Shown: positions 1-9,008, numbered from the stretch's first letter. The stretch is 64,000 nt of DNA from Vogesella oryzae (GCF_902829295.1 NZ_CADEPL010000005.1:62001-126000); one strand, 5' to 3'. Notes: a model not told the origin generated them from the letters alone. Program-made: numbers and translations.

Positions 1-553
1 GTTGCAACAGCGCCAGCCGCTTGTCGAAACGGTCTGCATCCTCGCGCAACACGTCCACGGCGGCAACGAAGCTAGCGACATCCTGCTTGCGCGCCAGCAG
101 CGGCGCTTCTTCGCGCAGATGTTCTACCCAGTTCTCCAGCAGCCGGCCGCCGATTTCGCCCTTGATGCCGAACAGGCTGCGCACAAAGCCCTGCACCCGG
201 TTGGCCGCCACATCGCCCACCAGCCGCGACAGGTCTTCGGTGGCGTCCCACTGCAGCCGCCGCACGATGCGGCCAACCTCGGTGGCCAGTTCGATATCGC
301 CTTCCAGCACGATGTCGGACAACGCCGGCTCGCGACCGGACAGCTGCGCCAGCGCCACGCCGTGCTTCAGCCGCAAGCGTGCTTCCGGCTCGCCCTCGCA
401 GGCGGCCAGCCAGCCATCGGCCGTCACCACGCCGGCCAGATCGATCGGCGGCAGGGTAATGGCGATGCGGCGCCCGGCATGCAGCGCCAGGTCGGCGCGT
501 ACTTCCGGATGCTGGTTCAGCAGGTGGTTAAAGGTGGCGATGCGCAGCCCCAT
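1..553 (-). CDS. ubiJ: UbiJ, ubiquinone biosynthesis accessory factor (partial, C-terminus beyond window)
   Basis: An open minus-strand frame starts at the ATG ending at 553 and runs off the left edge without a stop, giving about 184 residues. The N-terminus reads MGLRIATFNHLLNQHPEV and a later stretch reads SDIVLEGDIELATEVGRIV. This fits the SCP2-type lipid-binding domain of UbiJ, which helps assemble the soluble complex that hydroxylates and methylates ubiquinone precursors. In most proteobacteria ubiJ lies directly between ubiE and ubiB. Here ubiE is upstream on the same strand but two envelope genes lie between them. The usual length is about 200 residues, so little is missing. Whether ubiB follows cannot be seen. 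Confidence 0.8.
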   Translation of the reverse strand, partial: MGLRIATFNHLLNQHPEVRADLALHAGRRIAITLPPIDLAGVVTADGWLAACEGEPEARLRLKHGVALAQLSGREPALSDIVLEGDIELATEVGRIVRRLQWDATEDLSRLVGDVAANRVQGFVRSLFGIKGEIGGRLLENWVEHLREEAPLLARKQDVASFVAAVDVLREDADRFDKRLALLQ

Positions 554-646
554 GGTCAGAGTCCTTATCCGTTACGTTGCCCGCTATTGCGGCCAACAGC
601 AGGCTATGCTGCCATCGGCCAGCTGGCGGGCAGATCGCTACCCGGC

Positions 647-1318
647 TTACTGCACTACCGGAATGATGTGGATTTCCACGCGGCGGTTCAGCTGCTTGCC
701 GGCTTCGCTACCGTTATCGGCACGCGGACGGCTGGCGCCATAACCGATCGACTGCATACGTTCCTGCTGCACGCCCTTGGACGACAGGTACTGTTCTACC
801 GAGGCGGCACGCTGTTCGGACAGCGGCTGGTTGATGCGGTCGTTGCCGGAAGAGTCGGTGTGGCCTTCGATATCCAGCGTGGTCTTGCCGTACTTGCGCA
901 CGATGCCGGCAATGGTATCCAGCGTCGGCAGGAAGCCGGACTTCAGTGCGGCGGAGCTGCTGTCAAAGGCGGTGGCCGAGGTCATCACCACGGTCAGGCT
1001 CTTGTCGGCATTACGCTGCAGCTCGATGGCGCCGGACTTGATCTGCGGTGCCAGCTGCTTTTCAAAATCCTTGGCCTGGCTATCCATATAGGCACCGACA
1101 CCGGCACCGGCCAGACCACCGCCAATGGCGCCGATCACCGCACCCTTGTTGCGGTTGCCCTTGCCGGCCACGGCGGCACCCAGCACTGCCCCGCCGATGG
1201 TGCCGATGACGGCACCCTGCTGGGTGTTGGTGTACTGGTCCATATTGGCACAGCCGCCGGCCAGCAGCGCGGCGGAAATCAGGGTAACCAGGGTGGTCGT
1301 GGAAAGACGCTTGTTCAT
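647..1318 (-). CDS. OmpA-family outer membrane lipoprotein with glycine-zipper domain (YiaD-like)
   Basis: The 223-residue protein begins with a lipoprotein signal ending at Cys23 (LLAGGC). Next comes a glycine-rich stretch (residues about 33-80, repeats such as GAVIGAIGGGLAGAGVGAYM) typical of glycine-zipper membrane segments. The C-terminal OmpA peptidoglycan-binding domain starts at about residue 105 and contains DIEGHTDSSGNDRIN. The expected role is to anchor the outer membrane to the cell wall, as in YiaD-type proteins. The start overlaps the end of the upstream peptidase gene by four bases (ATGA), so the two are probably translationally coupled. The exact physiological role cannot be told from sequence. 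Confidence 0.9.
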   Translation of the reverse strand: MNKRLSTTTLVTLISAALLAGGCANMDQYTNTQQGAVIGTIGGAVLGAAVAGKGNRNKGAVIGAIGGGLAGAGVGAYMDSQAKDFEKQLAPQIKSGAIELQRNADKSLTVVMTSATAFDSSSAALKSGFLPTLDTIAGIVRKYGKTTLDIEGHTDSSGNDRINQPLSEQRAASVEQYLSSKGVQQERMQSIGYGASRPRADNGSEAGKQLNRRVEIHIIPVVQ

Positions 1319-1863
1319 ACTTGTTGCTCCTTGGGGGTACGCGGATCAGGCGTTTGCCAGCACCAGTGCCACGGCTCGTACAAATAGCCGTCGGCATTGC
1401 CGGCCGGATAGCTGAGCGTAAAACCGAAGCGGCCGGCATGGGCAGTCAGCCATGCATACGCCGCCGTGGTTTCAAACTCCTGCTCCAGCAGCGGCGAGCC
1501 CGGCGTGCCGATGTCGATGGCTCGCCCGGTATGGTGTTCGCTGTAGCCCGGTGCGGCGCTGACCCGCAAAATTTCTTCCAGACGTTGGCCGCGCGCCAGT
1601 TTGGCGGCGACGATTTCATGCTGACGGGCGATGCTGCGGAAGGCCGATACCAGAAACAGGCTGATGCCATCGGCCGCCGCCGCATCGCGCAGCTGCTGCC
1701 ATGCGACCGCGGCCGGGGCAATCAGTTCGAATACGCGGCCATCCGCGCCGCGATCCGCCTCGACCAGTGCAGCCGGCTCGGCATGCAGCCGCAGGCCGCG
1801 TGCGGCCAACGTTTGCGGGTCGATGCCCAGCTCCGCCAGCCGCTGCGCCAGCATCATGCTCAT
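1315..1863 (-). CDS. M15-family D-alanyl-D-alanine carboxypeptidase (VanY/DdpX-like)
   Basis: The 182-residue protein carries the zinc-binding signature SxHxxGxAxD as SEHHTGRAID and a downstream EPWHW, which supplies the second zinc histidine. Enzymes of this family remove the terminal D-Ala from peptidoglycan stem peptides. No signal peptide or membrane segment is visible at the N-terminus ([17 protein letters not shown]), so a cytoplasmic location, or export by another route, has to be assumed. The start abuts the ubiE stop, and the stop overlaps the OmpA-lipoprotein start, so it belongs to the queA-ubiE-ubiJ run. A second Met two residues in is an equally possible start. Confidence 0.85.
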   Translation of the reverse strand: MSMMLAQRLAELGIDPQTLAARGLRLHAEPAALVEADRGADGRVFELIAPAAVAWQQLRDAAAADGISLFLVSAFRSIARQHEIVAAKLARGQRLEEILRVSAAPGYSEHHTGRAIDIGTPGSPLLEQEFETTAAYAWLTAHAGRFGFTLSYPAGNADGYLYEPWHWCWQTPDPRTPKEQQV

Positions 1864-2594
1864 CAGAACTTGACGCCCTTGTGCAGCGCGACCACGCCGC
1901 CAGTCATATTGTGGTAATCGACGCGGCCAAAACCGGCCTCCAGCATCATCTGCTTCAGGGTTTCCTGATCCGGGTGCATGCGGATCGATTCGGCCAGGTA
2001 CTGGTAGCTGTCGGCATCACCGGCCACCAGCTTGCCCATCACCGGCAGCGCCTTGAAGGAATAGAAGTCGTAGAACGGCGACAGCGGCTTCCAGACCTTG
2101 GAAAACTCCAGCACGAACAGCTTGCCGCCCGGCTTCAGCACGCGGCACATCTCTTTCAGCGCCGCGTCCTTGTGCGTCATATTGCGCAGGCCGAACGCCA
2201 CCGACACCGCGTCAAAGTAGTTGTCCGGAAACGGCAGCTTCTCGGCATCGGCCAGCGATACCGGCAGCATCATGCCTTCATCCAGCAGCCGGTCGCGGCC
2301 AACGGTCAGCATCGAGCTGTTGATGTCGGTGAGCCACACTTCGCCGCTCTTGCCCACGCGCTTGGCCCAGCCGCGCGCCAGATCGCCGGTTCCGCCGGCA
2401 ATATCCAGCACCTTGTCGCCCGGGCGCACGCCGGAAGTGGTCAGCGTGAAATGCTTCCACACGCGATGCAGGCCGCCGGACATCAGGTCGTTCATCACGT
2501 CGTACTTCTGCGCCACCGAATGGAATACCTCGGCCACCTTGCCGGCCTTTTCGGTTTCTTCTACCGATTTGAAGCCAAAGTGCGTCTTGCTCAT
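1863..2594 (-). CDS. ubiE: UbiE, ubiquinone/menaquinone C-methyltransferase
   Basis: The 243-residue product starts [19 protein letters not shown] and matches UbiE throughout. The SAM-binding motif I is [14 protein letters not shown], followed by LTDINSSML and the late motif [12 protein letters not shown]. It carries out the C-methylation step of ubiquinone synthesis (and of menaquinone where made). I chose the ATG ending at 2594 because it matches the family N-terminus and has GGAGTAAAC directly upstream. The open frame extends further upstream, but that part is the shadow of the DUF971 gene. It lies two bases after the DUF971 stop and abuts the M15 peptidase start. Confidence 0.97.
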   Translation of the reverse strand: MSKTHFGFKSVEETEKAGKVAEVFHSVAQKYDVMNDLMSGGLHRVWKHFTLTTSGVRPGDKVLDIAGGTGDLARGWAKRVGKSGEVWLTDINSSMLTVGRDRLLDEGMMLPVSLADAEKLPFPDNYFDAVSVAFGLRNMTHKDAALKEMCRVLKPGGKLFVLEFSKVWKPLSPFYDFYSFKALPVMGKLVAGDADSYQYLAESIRMHPDQETLKQMMLEAGFGRVDYHNMTGGVVALHKGVKF

Positions 2595-2596
2595 GT

Positions 2597-2971
2597 TTAC
2601 TCCCTGCCCGCGCCGGCAGCGGCGAGGCGATTCAGATAATCCTGCCAGTACTGGTCGTGCTTCACGCCCAGCTCGTATAGATAGGCCCAGCTGAACAAGC
2701 CGCTGTCGTGGCCATCGCTGAACACGATCTTCAGCGCGTAATGGCCGACCGGCTCCAGCGCGGTGATGGCCACGTGCTTCTTGCCGACTTGCAGCACCTC
2801 GTTGCCGACACCGTGCCCGCGTACCTCGGCCGACGGCGAGTACACCCGCAGATACTCGGCACTCAGGCTGAAACTGGCGCCGTCGTCGTAGCTGATTTCC
2901 AGCTGCTGCGACACGGCGTGCAGCTTGATTTCCAGCGGGCTGGCACTGTCGTGAGTCAAACCGCTCATCAT
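2597..2971 (-). CDS. DUF971-family protein
   Basis: The 124-residue protein ([36 protein letters not shown]...) matches the DUF971 fold, also found as the N-terminal domain of gamma-butyrobetaine hydroxylases. Visible hallmarks are the [16 protein letters not shown] stretch and [21 protein letters not shown] near the middle. In other bacteria the fold occurs in Fe-S carrier and Mrp-associated proteins, but no enzyme activity can be assigned here. It is often found immediately upstream of ubiE. Its start overlaps the queA stop by four bases, and ubiE follows two bases after its own stop, so it is tightly embedded in this operon. Confidence 0.88.
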   Translation of the reverse strand: MMSGLTHDSASPLEIKLHAVSQQLEISYDDGASFSLSAEYLRVYSPSAEVRGHGVGNEVLQVGKKHVAITALEPVGHYALKIVFSDGHDSGLFSWAYLYELGVKHDQYWQDYLNRLAAAGAGRE

Positions 2972-4005
2972 GGTTCCTTGCGGGTAAGCAGCATGGCATC
3001 GCCATAGCTGAAGAACATGTACTGCTGCGCCACCGCATGGGCATAGGCGGCGCGCATTTCCTGGTAACCGGCAAACGCCGACACCAGCATCAGCAGCGTG
3101 GACTTGGGCAGGTGGAAGTTGGTCAGCAACTTGTCCACCACCTGGAAGCGGTAGCCTGGGGTAATAAAGATGTCAGTCTCGCCGCGACCGGCGCGCAGTT
3201 CGCCACCGCGGGCGGCCGATTCCAGTGCGCGCATACTGGTGGTCCCCACCGCCAGCACCTTGCGGCCAACCTTATGCGCGGCATGGATGGCATCGACCGT
3301 GGCCTGCGGCACGTCGTAGATCTCGCTGTGCATCTTGTGCTCGGCGATATTCTCCACCCGCACCGGCTGGAAGGTACCGGCGCCGACGTGCAGGGTGACA
3401 TTGCACAGCTGCACGCCCTTGTCGCGCAGTTGCTGCAGCATGGCATCGGTAAAGTGCAGGCCGGCGGTGGGCGCGGCCACCGCGCCTTTTTCGCGGGCGT
3501 ACACCGTCTGGTAGCGCTCGTCGTCATCGGCGTCGGTATCGCGCTCGATATACGGCGGCAACGGCAGCTTGCCGGATTCGTCCAGGATGTCGAACACGTT
3601 GGCCGCATCCAGAAACTTCAGGTGGAACAGTTCGCCGTCGCGCGCCAGCATCTCGGCCTGCCAGCGGCCGGCAAAGGTCATGCGTGTTCCCGGCTTGGGC
3701 GACTTGCTGGCGCGCACATGCGCCAGCACTTCATGTTCGTTCAGCACCCGCTCCACCAGCGCCTCGATCTTGCCGCCGCTGTCCTTTTCACCGAACAGGC
3801 GCGCCTTGATCACGCGGGTATCGTTGAACACCATCACGTCGCCGGCCTGCAACTGGCTGGCAAACTCGGTAAAGCGGCTGTCCTGCAGCTGCGCGCCATT
3901 CACCAGCAGCAGACGGCTGCTGCCGCGCTCGAGCGGCGGGTGCTGGGCGATCAGGTTATCGGGCAAGTGGTAATCGAAGTCGGAAACGTGCATGGCGGGC
4001 TTCAT
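2968..4005 (-). CDS. queA: QueA, S-adenosylmethionine:tRNA ribosyltransferase-isomerase
   Basis: This enzyme transfers and isomerises the ribosyl group of SAM onto preQ1 at the wobble base of tRNAs with GUN anticodons, giving epoxyqueuosine. The 345-residue frame shows the QueA features [17 protein letters not shown] at the N-terminus, [41 protein letters not shown], and [13 protein letters not shown]-like sequence ([16 protein letters not shown]) near the end. Family members usually start at the equivalent of MHVSDFDY, so the internal ATG ending at 3993 may be the true start. Neither start has a strong ribosome site. It is the first gene of the minus-strand run ending in ubiJ and diverges from aroQ. 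Confidence 0.96.
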   Translation of the reverse strand: MKPAMHVSDFDYHLPDNLIAQHPPLERGSSRLLLVNGAQLQDSRFTEFASQLQAGDVMVFNDTRVIKARLFGEKDSGGKIEALVERVLNEHEVLAHVRASKSPKPGTRMTFAGRWQAEMLARDGELFHLKFLDAANVFDILDESGKLPLPPYIERDTDADDDERYQTVYAREKGAVAAPTAGLHFTDAMLQQLRDKGVQLCNVTLHVGAGTFQPVRVENIAEHKMHSEIYDVPQATVDAIHAAHKVGRKVLAVGTTSMRALESAARGGELRAGRGETDIFITPGYRFQVVDKLLTNFHLPKSTLLMLVSAFAGYQEMRAAYAHAVAQQYMFFSYGDAMLLTRKEP

Positions 4006-4272
4006 CTACTAAACCGGCGGATTATACCTTTTGCCTGCCGCACCGCGACAACAAGCGCATCTTGCGGCATATCAAGCCAGTCCTAACAGACAGGCACAGT
4101 CGTGCGACAACATCGTTACAATGCGCCAGCTCCATTAGTGCTTTCACTCCAAAGCGCGGCATTTTGCCAACAGCCAGCACCGGCAAACAATCGTTTGAAA
4201 TGCCGCAATTACTGGACATCTTGCAGCCAATTGCGGCAAACTCGCGCCCATATCAAAACAGGGACTGACATC
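4006..4272. promoter_or_regulatory. Divergent queA / aroQ-accBC intergenic region
   Basis: This 267-base gap must hold promoters for queA (leftward) and aroQ-accB-accC (rightward). It is less G+C-rich than its surroundings. A CAAAC-N4-GTTTG box lies at 4184-4197 (listed separately). TACAAT near 4115 could be a -10 element on the plus strand, but I see no good -35 in phase with it, so I do not call a promoter. Confidence 0.5.
4184..4197. promoter_or_regulatory. PsrA-like palindromic box CAAACAATCGTTTG upstream of aroQ-accBC
   Basis: The site reads CAAAC-AATC-GTTTG and differs at one base from CAAACAATTGTTTG at 34878-34891, upstream of the KAS III gene. The form G/CAAAC-N2-4-GTTTG/C is the published consensus of PsrA, a fatty-acid-sensing TetR regulator. 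Here it lies about 75 bases before the aroQ start, in front of the acetyl-CoA carboxylase genes. Binding by a PsrA-like protein is inferred. Confidence 0.5.
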
Positions 4273-4722
4273 TTGACCCGAAAAATCCTCGTGCTGCACG
4301 GCCCCAATCTGAACCTACTCGGACTGCGCGAGCCACAGCACTACGGCCGGGACACCCTGGATGACATCAATAACCGCCTGCGTGAACAGGCACTGGCTGC
4401 AGGTTTCGAACTGGACGTTTTGCAAAGCAATGCCGAGCATGTCCTGATCGACCGCATCCATGCCTGCCTATCCGACGGGACGGCGATGATCATCATTAAT
4501 CCGGCAGCCTTTACCCATACCAGTGTCGCCGTGCGCGACGCTATCGCCGGTGTCAAGGTGCCGTTTATCGAAGTCCACCTGTCCAACGTCCACGCCCGCG
4601 AACCGTTCCGCCAGCACTCGTATTTTTCCGATCTGGCGGTCGGCGTCATTTGCGGTCTGGGCGCTCATGGCTACGAGCTGGCCCTGGCCCACGCGATGAA
4701 GCGTCTGGCCGTGCCGGCATAA
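4273..4722 (+). CDS. aroQ: AroQ, type II 3-dehydroquinate dehydratase
   Basis: The enzyme dehydrates 3-dehydroquinate in the shikimate pathway and works as a dodecamer in the cytoplasm. The 149-residue product from a TTG start at 4273 reads [20 protein letters not shown]. It has the type II motifs GPNLNLLG with its active-site loop, [30 protein letters not shown] and [14 protein letters not shown]. The frame is open further upstream, but the family begins just before the KILVLHGPN block and AGGGA precedes the TTG, so I prefer TTG to the upstream ATG. It is followed after 28 bases by accB, an arrangement common in proteobacteria. Confidence 0.95.
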   Translation: MTRKILVLHGPNLNLLGLREPQHYGRDTLDDINNRLREQALAAGFELDVLQSNAEHVLIDRIHACLSDGTAMIIINPAAFTHTSVAVRDAIAGVKVPFIEVHLSNVHAREPFRQHSYFSDLAVGVICGLGAHGYELALAHAMKRLAVPA

Positions 4723-4750
4723 CACCCGAATATCTATCCGAAGGAAAACC

Positions 4751-5212
4751 ATGGACCTGCGCAAACTGAAAAAGCTGATCGATCTCGTCGAGGAATCCGG
4801 CATTGCTGAACTCGAAGTGACCGAAGGCGAAGAAAAAGTTCGCATCACCCGTGTCTCCGCCAACCACGCTGTGGCCATGGCCCAGCCGATGCATTATCAG
4901 GTTGCCCCGCAGATGGCTGCCGCCCCGGCCGCGGCTGCCGCACCGGCCGCCGAAGCTGCCCCCGCCGCTGCCGACATGAGCAAGGCCCAGAAGTCGCCGA
5001 TGGTCGGCACCTTCTACAGCAAGCCGAGCCCGGATGCCGAGCCGTTCGTTAAAGTCGGTCAGAGCGTGAATGTAGGCGACACCCTGTGCATCATCGAAGC
5101 GATGAAGCTGATGAACGAAATCGAAGCCGAGCGCGCCGGTGTGGTGAAAGCCATCCTGGTTGACGACGGCCAGCCGGTTGAATACGGCGAACCGCTGTTC
5201 ATCATCGAATAA
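4751..5212 (+). CDS. accB: AccB, biotin carboxyl carrier protein of acetyl-CoA carboxylase
   Basis: The 153-residue protein carries biotin for acetyl-CoA carboxylase, the first committed step of fatty-acid synthesis. The N-terminal domain is [20 protein letters not shown]. An Ala/Pro-rich flexible linker spans about residues 42-76. The C-terminal biotinyl domain contains the EAMKLMNE signature, with the acceptor Lys at about residue 119. A clear ribosome site (GAAGGAAAACC) precedes the ATG. It sits between aroQ and accC. A hairpin followed by a T-rich stretch at 5240-5269 separates it from accC, which could set the relative amounts of the two proteins. Confidence 0.98.
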   Translation: MDLRKLKKLIDLVEESGIAELEVTEGEEKVRITRVSANHAVAMAQPMHYQVAPQMAAAPAAAAAPAAEAAPAAADMSKAQKSPMVGTFYSKPSPDAEPFVKVGQSVNVGDTLCIIEAMKLMNEIEAERAGVVKAILVDDGQPVEYGEPLFIIE

Positions 5213-5239
5213 GCGGCCAACGTGTAGCATGCTGACGAT

Positions 5240-5269
5240 AGGGCACGACAGAGTGCCCTTTCCGTTTTT
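5240..5269 (+). terminator. Possible attenuating hairpin between accB and accC
   Basis: AGGGCAC at 5240-5246 pairs with GTGCCCT at 5253-5259 around a six-base loop, followed by TTCCGTTTTT. The short stem and interrupted T-run suggest partial termination within the operon rather than a full stop. A copy of the GCGGCCAAC word lies just upstream, at about 5213. Confidence 0.45.
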
Positions 5270-5360
5270 GACGTGTTGTTAGGGCTGGCAGAACAGCCCG
5301 GGCAAAACCGCTGCCGCACTGGCCAGGCCTGCACAGCGGAAGTTGCCAGGAGATACGATC

Positions 5361-6716
5361 ATGTTTGAAAAAATCCTCATCGCCAACCGTGGCGAGATTG
5401 CGCTGCGAATCCAGCGCGCCTGCCGCGAAATGGGCATCAAGACCGTCGTCGTGCACTCCGAAGCCGACCGCGAAGCCAAATACGTGAAGTTGGCCGATGA
5501 ATCGGTGTGTATCGGCCCGGCGCCGTCCAGCCAGAGCTATCTGAATGTACCGGCACTGATCGCCGCCGCCGAAGTCACCGATGCCCAGGCCATTCACCCG
5601 GGCTACGGCTTCCTGTCGGAAAACGCCGACTTTGCCGAGCGCGTCGAGCAGTCCGGCTTTGTATTCATCGGCCCGCGCCCGGAAACCATCCGCATGATGG
5701 GCGACAAGGTTTCCGCCAAGCAGGCCATGATCGAAGCCGGCGTACCGACCGTACCCGGCGTGGCCGGTGCGCTGCCGGACGATCCGGCGGAAATCACCAA
5801 GATTGCCCGCAAGATCGGCTTCCCGGTGATCATCAAGGCCGCCGGTGGTGGCGGTGGCCGCGGCATGCGCGTGGTGCATACCGAAGCCGCACTGATCAGC
5901 TCGGTGAATATGACGCGTACCGAAGCCGGCGCTGCCTTTGGCAACCCGACCGTGTACATGGAAAAATTCCTGGAGCAGCCGCGCCACATCGAGATCCAGG
6001 TACTGTCCGACGAGCACGGCAACGCCGTGTATCTGGGCGAGCGTGACTGCTCGATGCAGCGCCGCCACCAGAAGATCATCGAAGAAGCGCCGGCGCCGGG
6101 CATCACCGCCGAACAGCGCAAGCGCATTGGCGAGGCCTGCGCCGACGCCTGCCGTCGCATCGGTTATCGCGGCGCCGGTACTTTCGAATTCCTGTACGAA
6201 AACGGCGAGTTCTATTTCATCGAGATGAACACCCGCGTCCAGGTTGAGCATCCGGTGACCGAACTGATCACCGGCATCGATATCGTGCAGGAACAGATCC
6301 GCATCGCCGCCGGCCTGCCGCTGCGCTTCAAGCAGAAGGACATCCACTTCCGTGGCCATGCCATGGAGTGCCGTATCAATGCGGAAGATCCGTTCAGCTT
6401 CATCCCGTCGCCGGGCAAGATCGAGAGCTACCATCCGGCCGGTGGCCCGGGCATCCGTATCGACTCGCACATTTACCAGGGCTACACCGTTCCGCCGCAC
6501 TATGATTCCATGATCGCCAAGCTGATCGCCTTCGGCGACACCCGCGATCAGGCCATGGCCCGCATGCGCGTGGCACTGTCGGAAATGGCGGTGACCGGTA
6601 TCAAGACCAACATCCCGCTGCATCAGGAACTGTTCCTGGATGGCGAGTTCCGTCACGGCGGCACCAGCATCCACTATCTGGAAGAGCGACTGGCACAGCT
6701 GAAGAAAGGTAGTTAA
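5361..6716 (+). CDS. accC: AccC, biotin carboxylase subunit of acetyl-CoA carboxylase
   Basis: The 451-residue enzyme carboxylates the biotin on AccB using ATP and bicarbonate. It begins [21 protein letters not shown]. The ATP-grasp domain has the glycine-rich loop [16 protein letters not shown], then [16 protein letters not shown] and [16 protein letters not shown] with the catalytic Arg. The C-terminal biotin carboxylase domain includes [12 protein letters not shown]. The ATG at 5361 has CAGGAGA at good spacing, so the six extra upstream codons of the frame are not used. prmA follows after three bases, as in many betaproteobacteria. Confidence 0.98.
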   Translation: MFEKILIANRGEIALRIQRACREMGIKTVVVHSEADREAKYVKLADESVCIGPAPSSQSYLNVPALIAAAEVTDAQAIHPGYGFLSENADFAERVEQSGFVFIGPRPETIRMMGDKVSAKQAMIEAGVPTVPGVAGALPDDPAEITKIARKIGFPVIIKAAGGGGGRGMRVVHTEAALISSVNMTRTEAGAAFGNPTVYMEKFLEQPRHIEIQVLSDEHGNAVYLGERDCSMQRRHQKIIEEAPAPGITAEQRKRIGEACADACRRIGYRGAGTFEFLYENGEFYFIEMNTRVQVEHPVTELITGIDIVQEQIRIAAGLPLRFKQKDIHFRGHAMECRINAEDPFSFIPSPGKIESYHPAGGPGIRIDSHIYQGYTVPPHYDSMIAKLIAFGDTRDQAMARMRVALSEMAVTGIKTNIPLHQELFLDGEFRHGGTSIHYLEERLAQLKKGS

Positions 6717-6719
6717 ACC

Positions 6720-7610
6720 ATGGCCTGGCTGCAAGCCACCATTCATGCCGATTCGGTGATCGCCGAAAAGCTGGCCGACGTCCTGATGGATGTCGGCGCC
6801 CTGTCGGCCACCATCGAGGACGCGCTGGCCGGCACCGCCGAGGAACAGCCGATTTTCGGCGAGCCGGGCGAGCCGGTTGACCAGCTGTGGAGTCACAGCC
6901 TGATCAACGCGCTGTTCGCCGAAGATGCCGATGTGGCACTGATGATCGCCGCGGCCGCCAACCAGTGCCGCATCGCGGTACCGCAGTACAGCGTTGGCCG
7001 CGTGGAGGAGCAAGACTGGGTGCGCCTGACGCAAAGCCAGTTCGACCCGATACGCATCTCCGACCGGCTGTGGATTACCCCGACCTGGCATGTGTCGCCG
7101 GACCCGGCGGCCATCAATCTGCAACTGGATCCCGGCCTGGCGTTCGGTACCGGCAGCCACCCCACCACGCGACTGTGCCTGCAGTGGCTGGACAGCCAGA
7201 TCAAGGGCGGCGAGAGCGTGCTCGACTACGGTTGCGGTTCCGGCATTCTGGCGATTGCCGCCATGAAACTGGGCGCCGGCTACACCCGCGGTATCGACAT
7301 CGATGCCCAGGCGGTGCGCGCCAGTATCGATAATGCCGTGCAAAACAGCGTCAGCGGCGATTTCGGCCTGCCAGACAGCCTGCAAGCCGGCGAATACGAC
7401 GTTGTCGTGGCCAACATTCTGGCCAATCCGCTACGCATGCTGGGTGAATTGCTGGCAAGCCACGTGAAAACCGGTGGTAAAATCGTGCTGTCCGGCATTC
7501 TGGCCGAACAGGCCGAGGAATTGTCCGCGATCTACGCCCAGTGGTTCGACATGGACCCAGCGGTATTCGACGAAGGCTGGACACGCCTGAGTGGCAGCAA
7601 ACGCGCCTGA
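6720..7610 (+). CDS. prmA: PrmA, ribosomal protein L11 methyltransferase
   Basis: PrmA trimethylates ribosomal protein L11. The 296-residue product has the N-terminal L11-recognition domain (MAWLQATIHADSVIAEKLADVL...) and a C-terminal SAM-dependent domain. The latter contains LDPGLAFGTGSHPTTRLCLQWLD, motif I SVLDYGCGSGILAIAAMKLGA and VVANILANPLRMLG, all diagnostic. The start lies three bases after the accC stop, with GAAAGG inside the end of accC as ribosome site. An intrinsic terminator follows at 7633-7663, closing the aroQ-accB-accC-prmA transcript. Confidence 0.97.
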   Translation: MAWLQATIHADSVIAEKLADVLMDVGALSATIEDALAGTAEEQPIFGEPGEPVDQLWSHSLINALFAEDADVALMIAAAANQCRIAVPQYSVGRVEEQDWVRLTQSQFDPIRISDRLWITPTWHVSPDPAAINLQLDPGLAFGTGSHPTTRLCLQWLDSQIKGGESVLDYGCGSGILAIAAMKLGAGYTRGIDIDAQAVRASIDNAVQNSVSGDFGLPDSLQAGEYDVVVANILANPLRMLGELLASHVKTGGKIVLSGILAEQAEELSAIYAQWFDMDPAVFDEGWTRLSGSKRA

Positions 7611-7632
7611 TACCGTGTCAACGTCGTACCGA

Positions 7633-7663
7633 GGGTCGCCGGCCATGCCGGCGGCCCTTTTTT
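7633..7663 (+). terminator. Intrinsic terminator after prmA
   Basis: GGGTCGCCGGC (7633-7643) pairs with GCCGGCGGCCC (7647-7657), with one G-T pair and a CAT loop, followed by a run of T. It lies 22 bases after the prmA stop. Confidence 0.85.
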
Positions 7664-7700
7664 CCGGCGGCCAACCATACAAGGCAATACAGAACCCGAC

Positions 7701-8891
7701 ATGAGCCATACCACACAGTGCCCCACTTGCCAGACCAAGTTCAAAGTCACCGATGCCCACCTGGCACTGGCCGGCGGCATGGTGCGTTGTGGCCGCTGCA
7801 ACCATGTATTCCACGCTCCCAGTTACTTTGACAATCCGCCAGCGGTAGTGGAACGCGTGGCACCGGCCCCCAAGGCGCCGGAACCGCCGCTGCGCCAGGC
7901 AGAAGACGACGATTTCGAGCTGGAGCTGCCGGATTTCGAACCGGAAATCCCAACCCCAGAGCCAACCAGCAGCCCCGCCAGCCCGCAGGCGCAACCGCAA
8001 GTACCGCAGGAACCCGCCCCAGTGCCGGCGACACCAGCGGCCAGTACCCTGCCGTCAAACGACGAGGAAGATTTTTCCCTGCCGGAATTCGACCTGCTGC
8101 GCGAACGTGAGATTGCGCCCCCCGCGCGTGCCGCCGAGATCCGCCAGGACTTCCGCAGTGCCGCGCGCGATGCCGAAAGCGATGGCCGCCAGCAGCTGGA
8201 AGAATTCCAGCAGGCGCTGGCCGATGCCTTGCGCCCGCAACACCATGCCGAGACAGCGGCCACCCCGCTTGCGGCCAACCCTTTCGATACCGACGAGGCC
8301 GAAGAACAGGCCACGCCAAGCCACTCCATCTGGACAGAACCGCCCGAACCGGATGCCATCACCACGGCGGTGATCGACGATAATCCGGCAGATACCGCCG
8401 CCAGCAAGCCGTGGTGGCGCACTGCCCTGCTATCGCTGTTGGCCATCATCTTGCTGCTGTTGCTGCTGGCGCAGATCCTGTTCATCAACCGCACCCGCGC
8501 CAGTGCCGAAATGCCGGAACTGCGCCCGGTGTTCGAATCCGTATGCCAGGTTCTGCACTGCAGCGTGCCGCTGCCCAGCGAGCGCCAGATGATCCGCACC
8601 GAGTGGTCCGAACTGGCATTCGTGCCGGATAACGACCGGCTGATCCAGCTCAACGCCACCCTGAAAAACCTGGCGCCCTACCCGCAACAGCTGCCGCTGA
8701 TGGAAGTCACGCTGAAAAACGCCAATGACCAGATCATGATGCGCAAGGTGCTGCGGCCGCAGGAATACCTGAAGCGCCAGGACTACCAGCTGGGACAGTT
8801 CAATGCCAACAGCGAGCTGAAACTGCAGTTGCGCATGGAAGTGGCCGGAGACAAGGCACAAGGCTACAGCCTGGACTTCTTCTACCCCTAA
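7701..8891 (+). CDS. MJ0042-type zinc-ribbon, DUF3426 membrane protein
   Basis: The 396-residue protein begins with a zinc ribbon (Cys7, Cys10, Cys30, Cys33 in CPTC...CGRC). An acidic, Pro/Glu-rich low-complexity region of about 190 residues follows. A single membrane segment lies at about 240-262 (ALLSLLAIILLLLLLAQILF). The C-terminal DUF3426 domain spans about 275-396. This arrangement is a known betaproteobacterial family that often follows prmA; its function is unknown. The ribbon should be cytoplasmic and the DUF3426 domain periplasmic by topology. It has its own start region after the prmA terminator. A GCGGCCAAC word lies in its 5' gap and another within the gene at about 8270. Confidence 0.88.
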   Translation: MSHTTQCPTCQTKFKVTDAHLALAGGMVRCGRCNHVFHAPSYFDNPPAVVERVAPAPKAPEPPLRQAEDDDFELELPDFEPEIPTPEPTSSPASPQAQPQVPQEPAPVPATPAASTLPSNDEEDFSLPEFDLLREREIAPPARAAEIRQDFRSAARDAESDGRQQLEEFQQALADALRPQHHAETAATPLAANPFDTDEAEEQATPSHSIWTEPPEPDAITTAVIDDNPADTAASKPWWRTALLSLLAIILLLLLLAQILFINRTRASAEMPELRPVFESVCQVLHCSVPLPSERQMIRTEWSELAFVPDNDRLIQLNATLKNLAPYPQQLPLMEVTLKNANDQIMMRKVLRPQEYLKRQDYQLGQFNANSELKLQLRMEVAGDKAQGYSLDFFYP

Positions 8892-9008
8892 GCAGTTACC
8901 CCACGCGGCCGCTGCTGCGGCCAAGCTTGCTTTTTAGCCATGCTGGGCCACCATGAAGGCATCAAACACCGGTGGTAACGACCAGCGGGATGTCGACAGG
9001 AGAGCAGC

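Noticed and set aside
2-1387. A 461-codon plus-strand frame over the first 1.4 kb.
   Set aside because: It is antisense to ubiJ and the OmpA-type lipoprotein gene, has no family similarity, and arises from the G+C-rich codon bias.
1863-3074. UbiE as a 403-residue protein with an N-terminal extension.
   Set aside because: The extra residues are the DUF971 gene in another frame; UbiE starts at the ATG ending at 2594 behind a good ribosome site.
5202-7385. A 727-codon minus-strand frame across accC and prmA.
   Set aside because: It is the complement of two well-supported genes, and its translation is low-complexity His/Gly/Ala-rich, as expected of a shadow.
8905-8925. GCGGCCAAG near 8911 as another copy of the repeated word.
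   Set aside because: It deviates at the last core base; it may be a decayed copy but was not counted.
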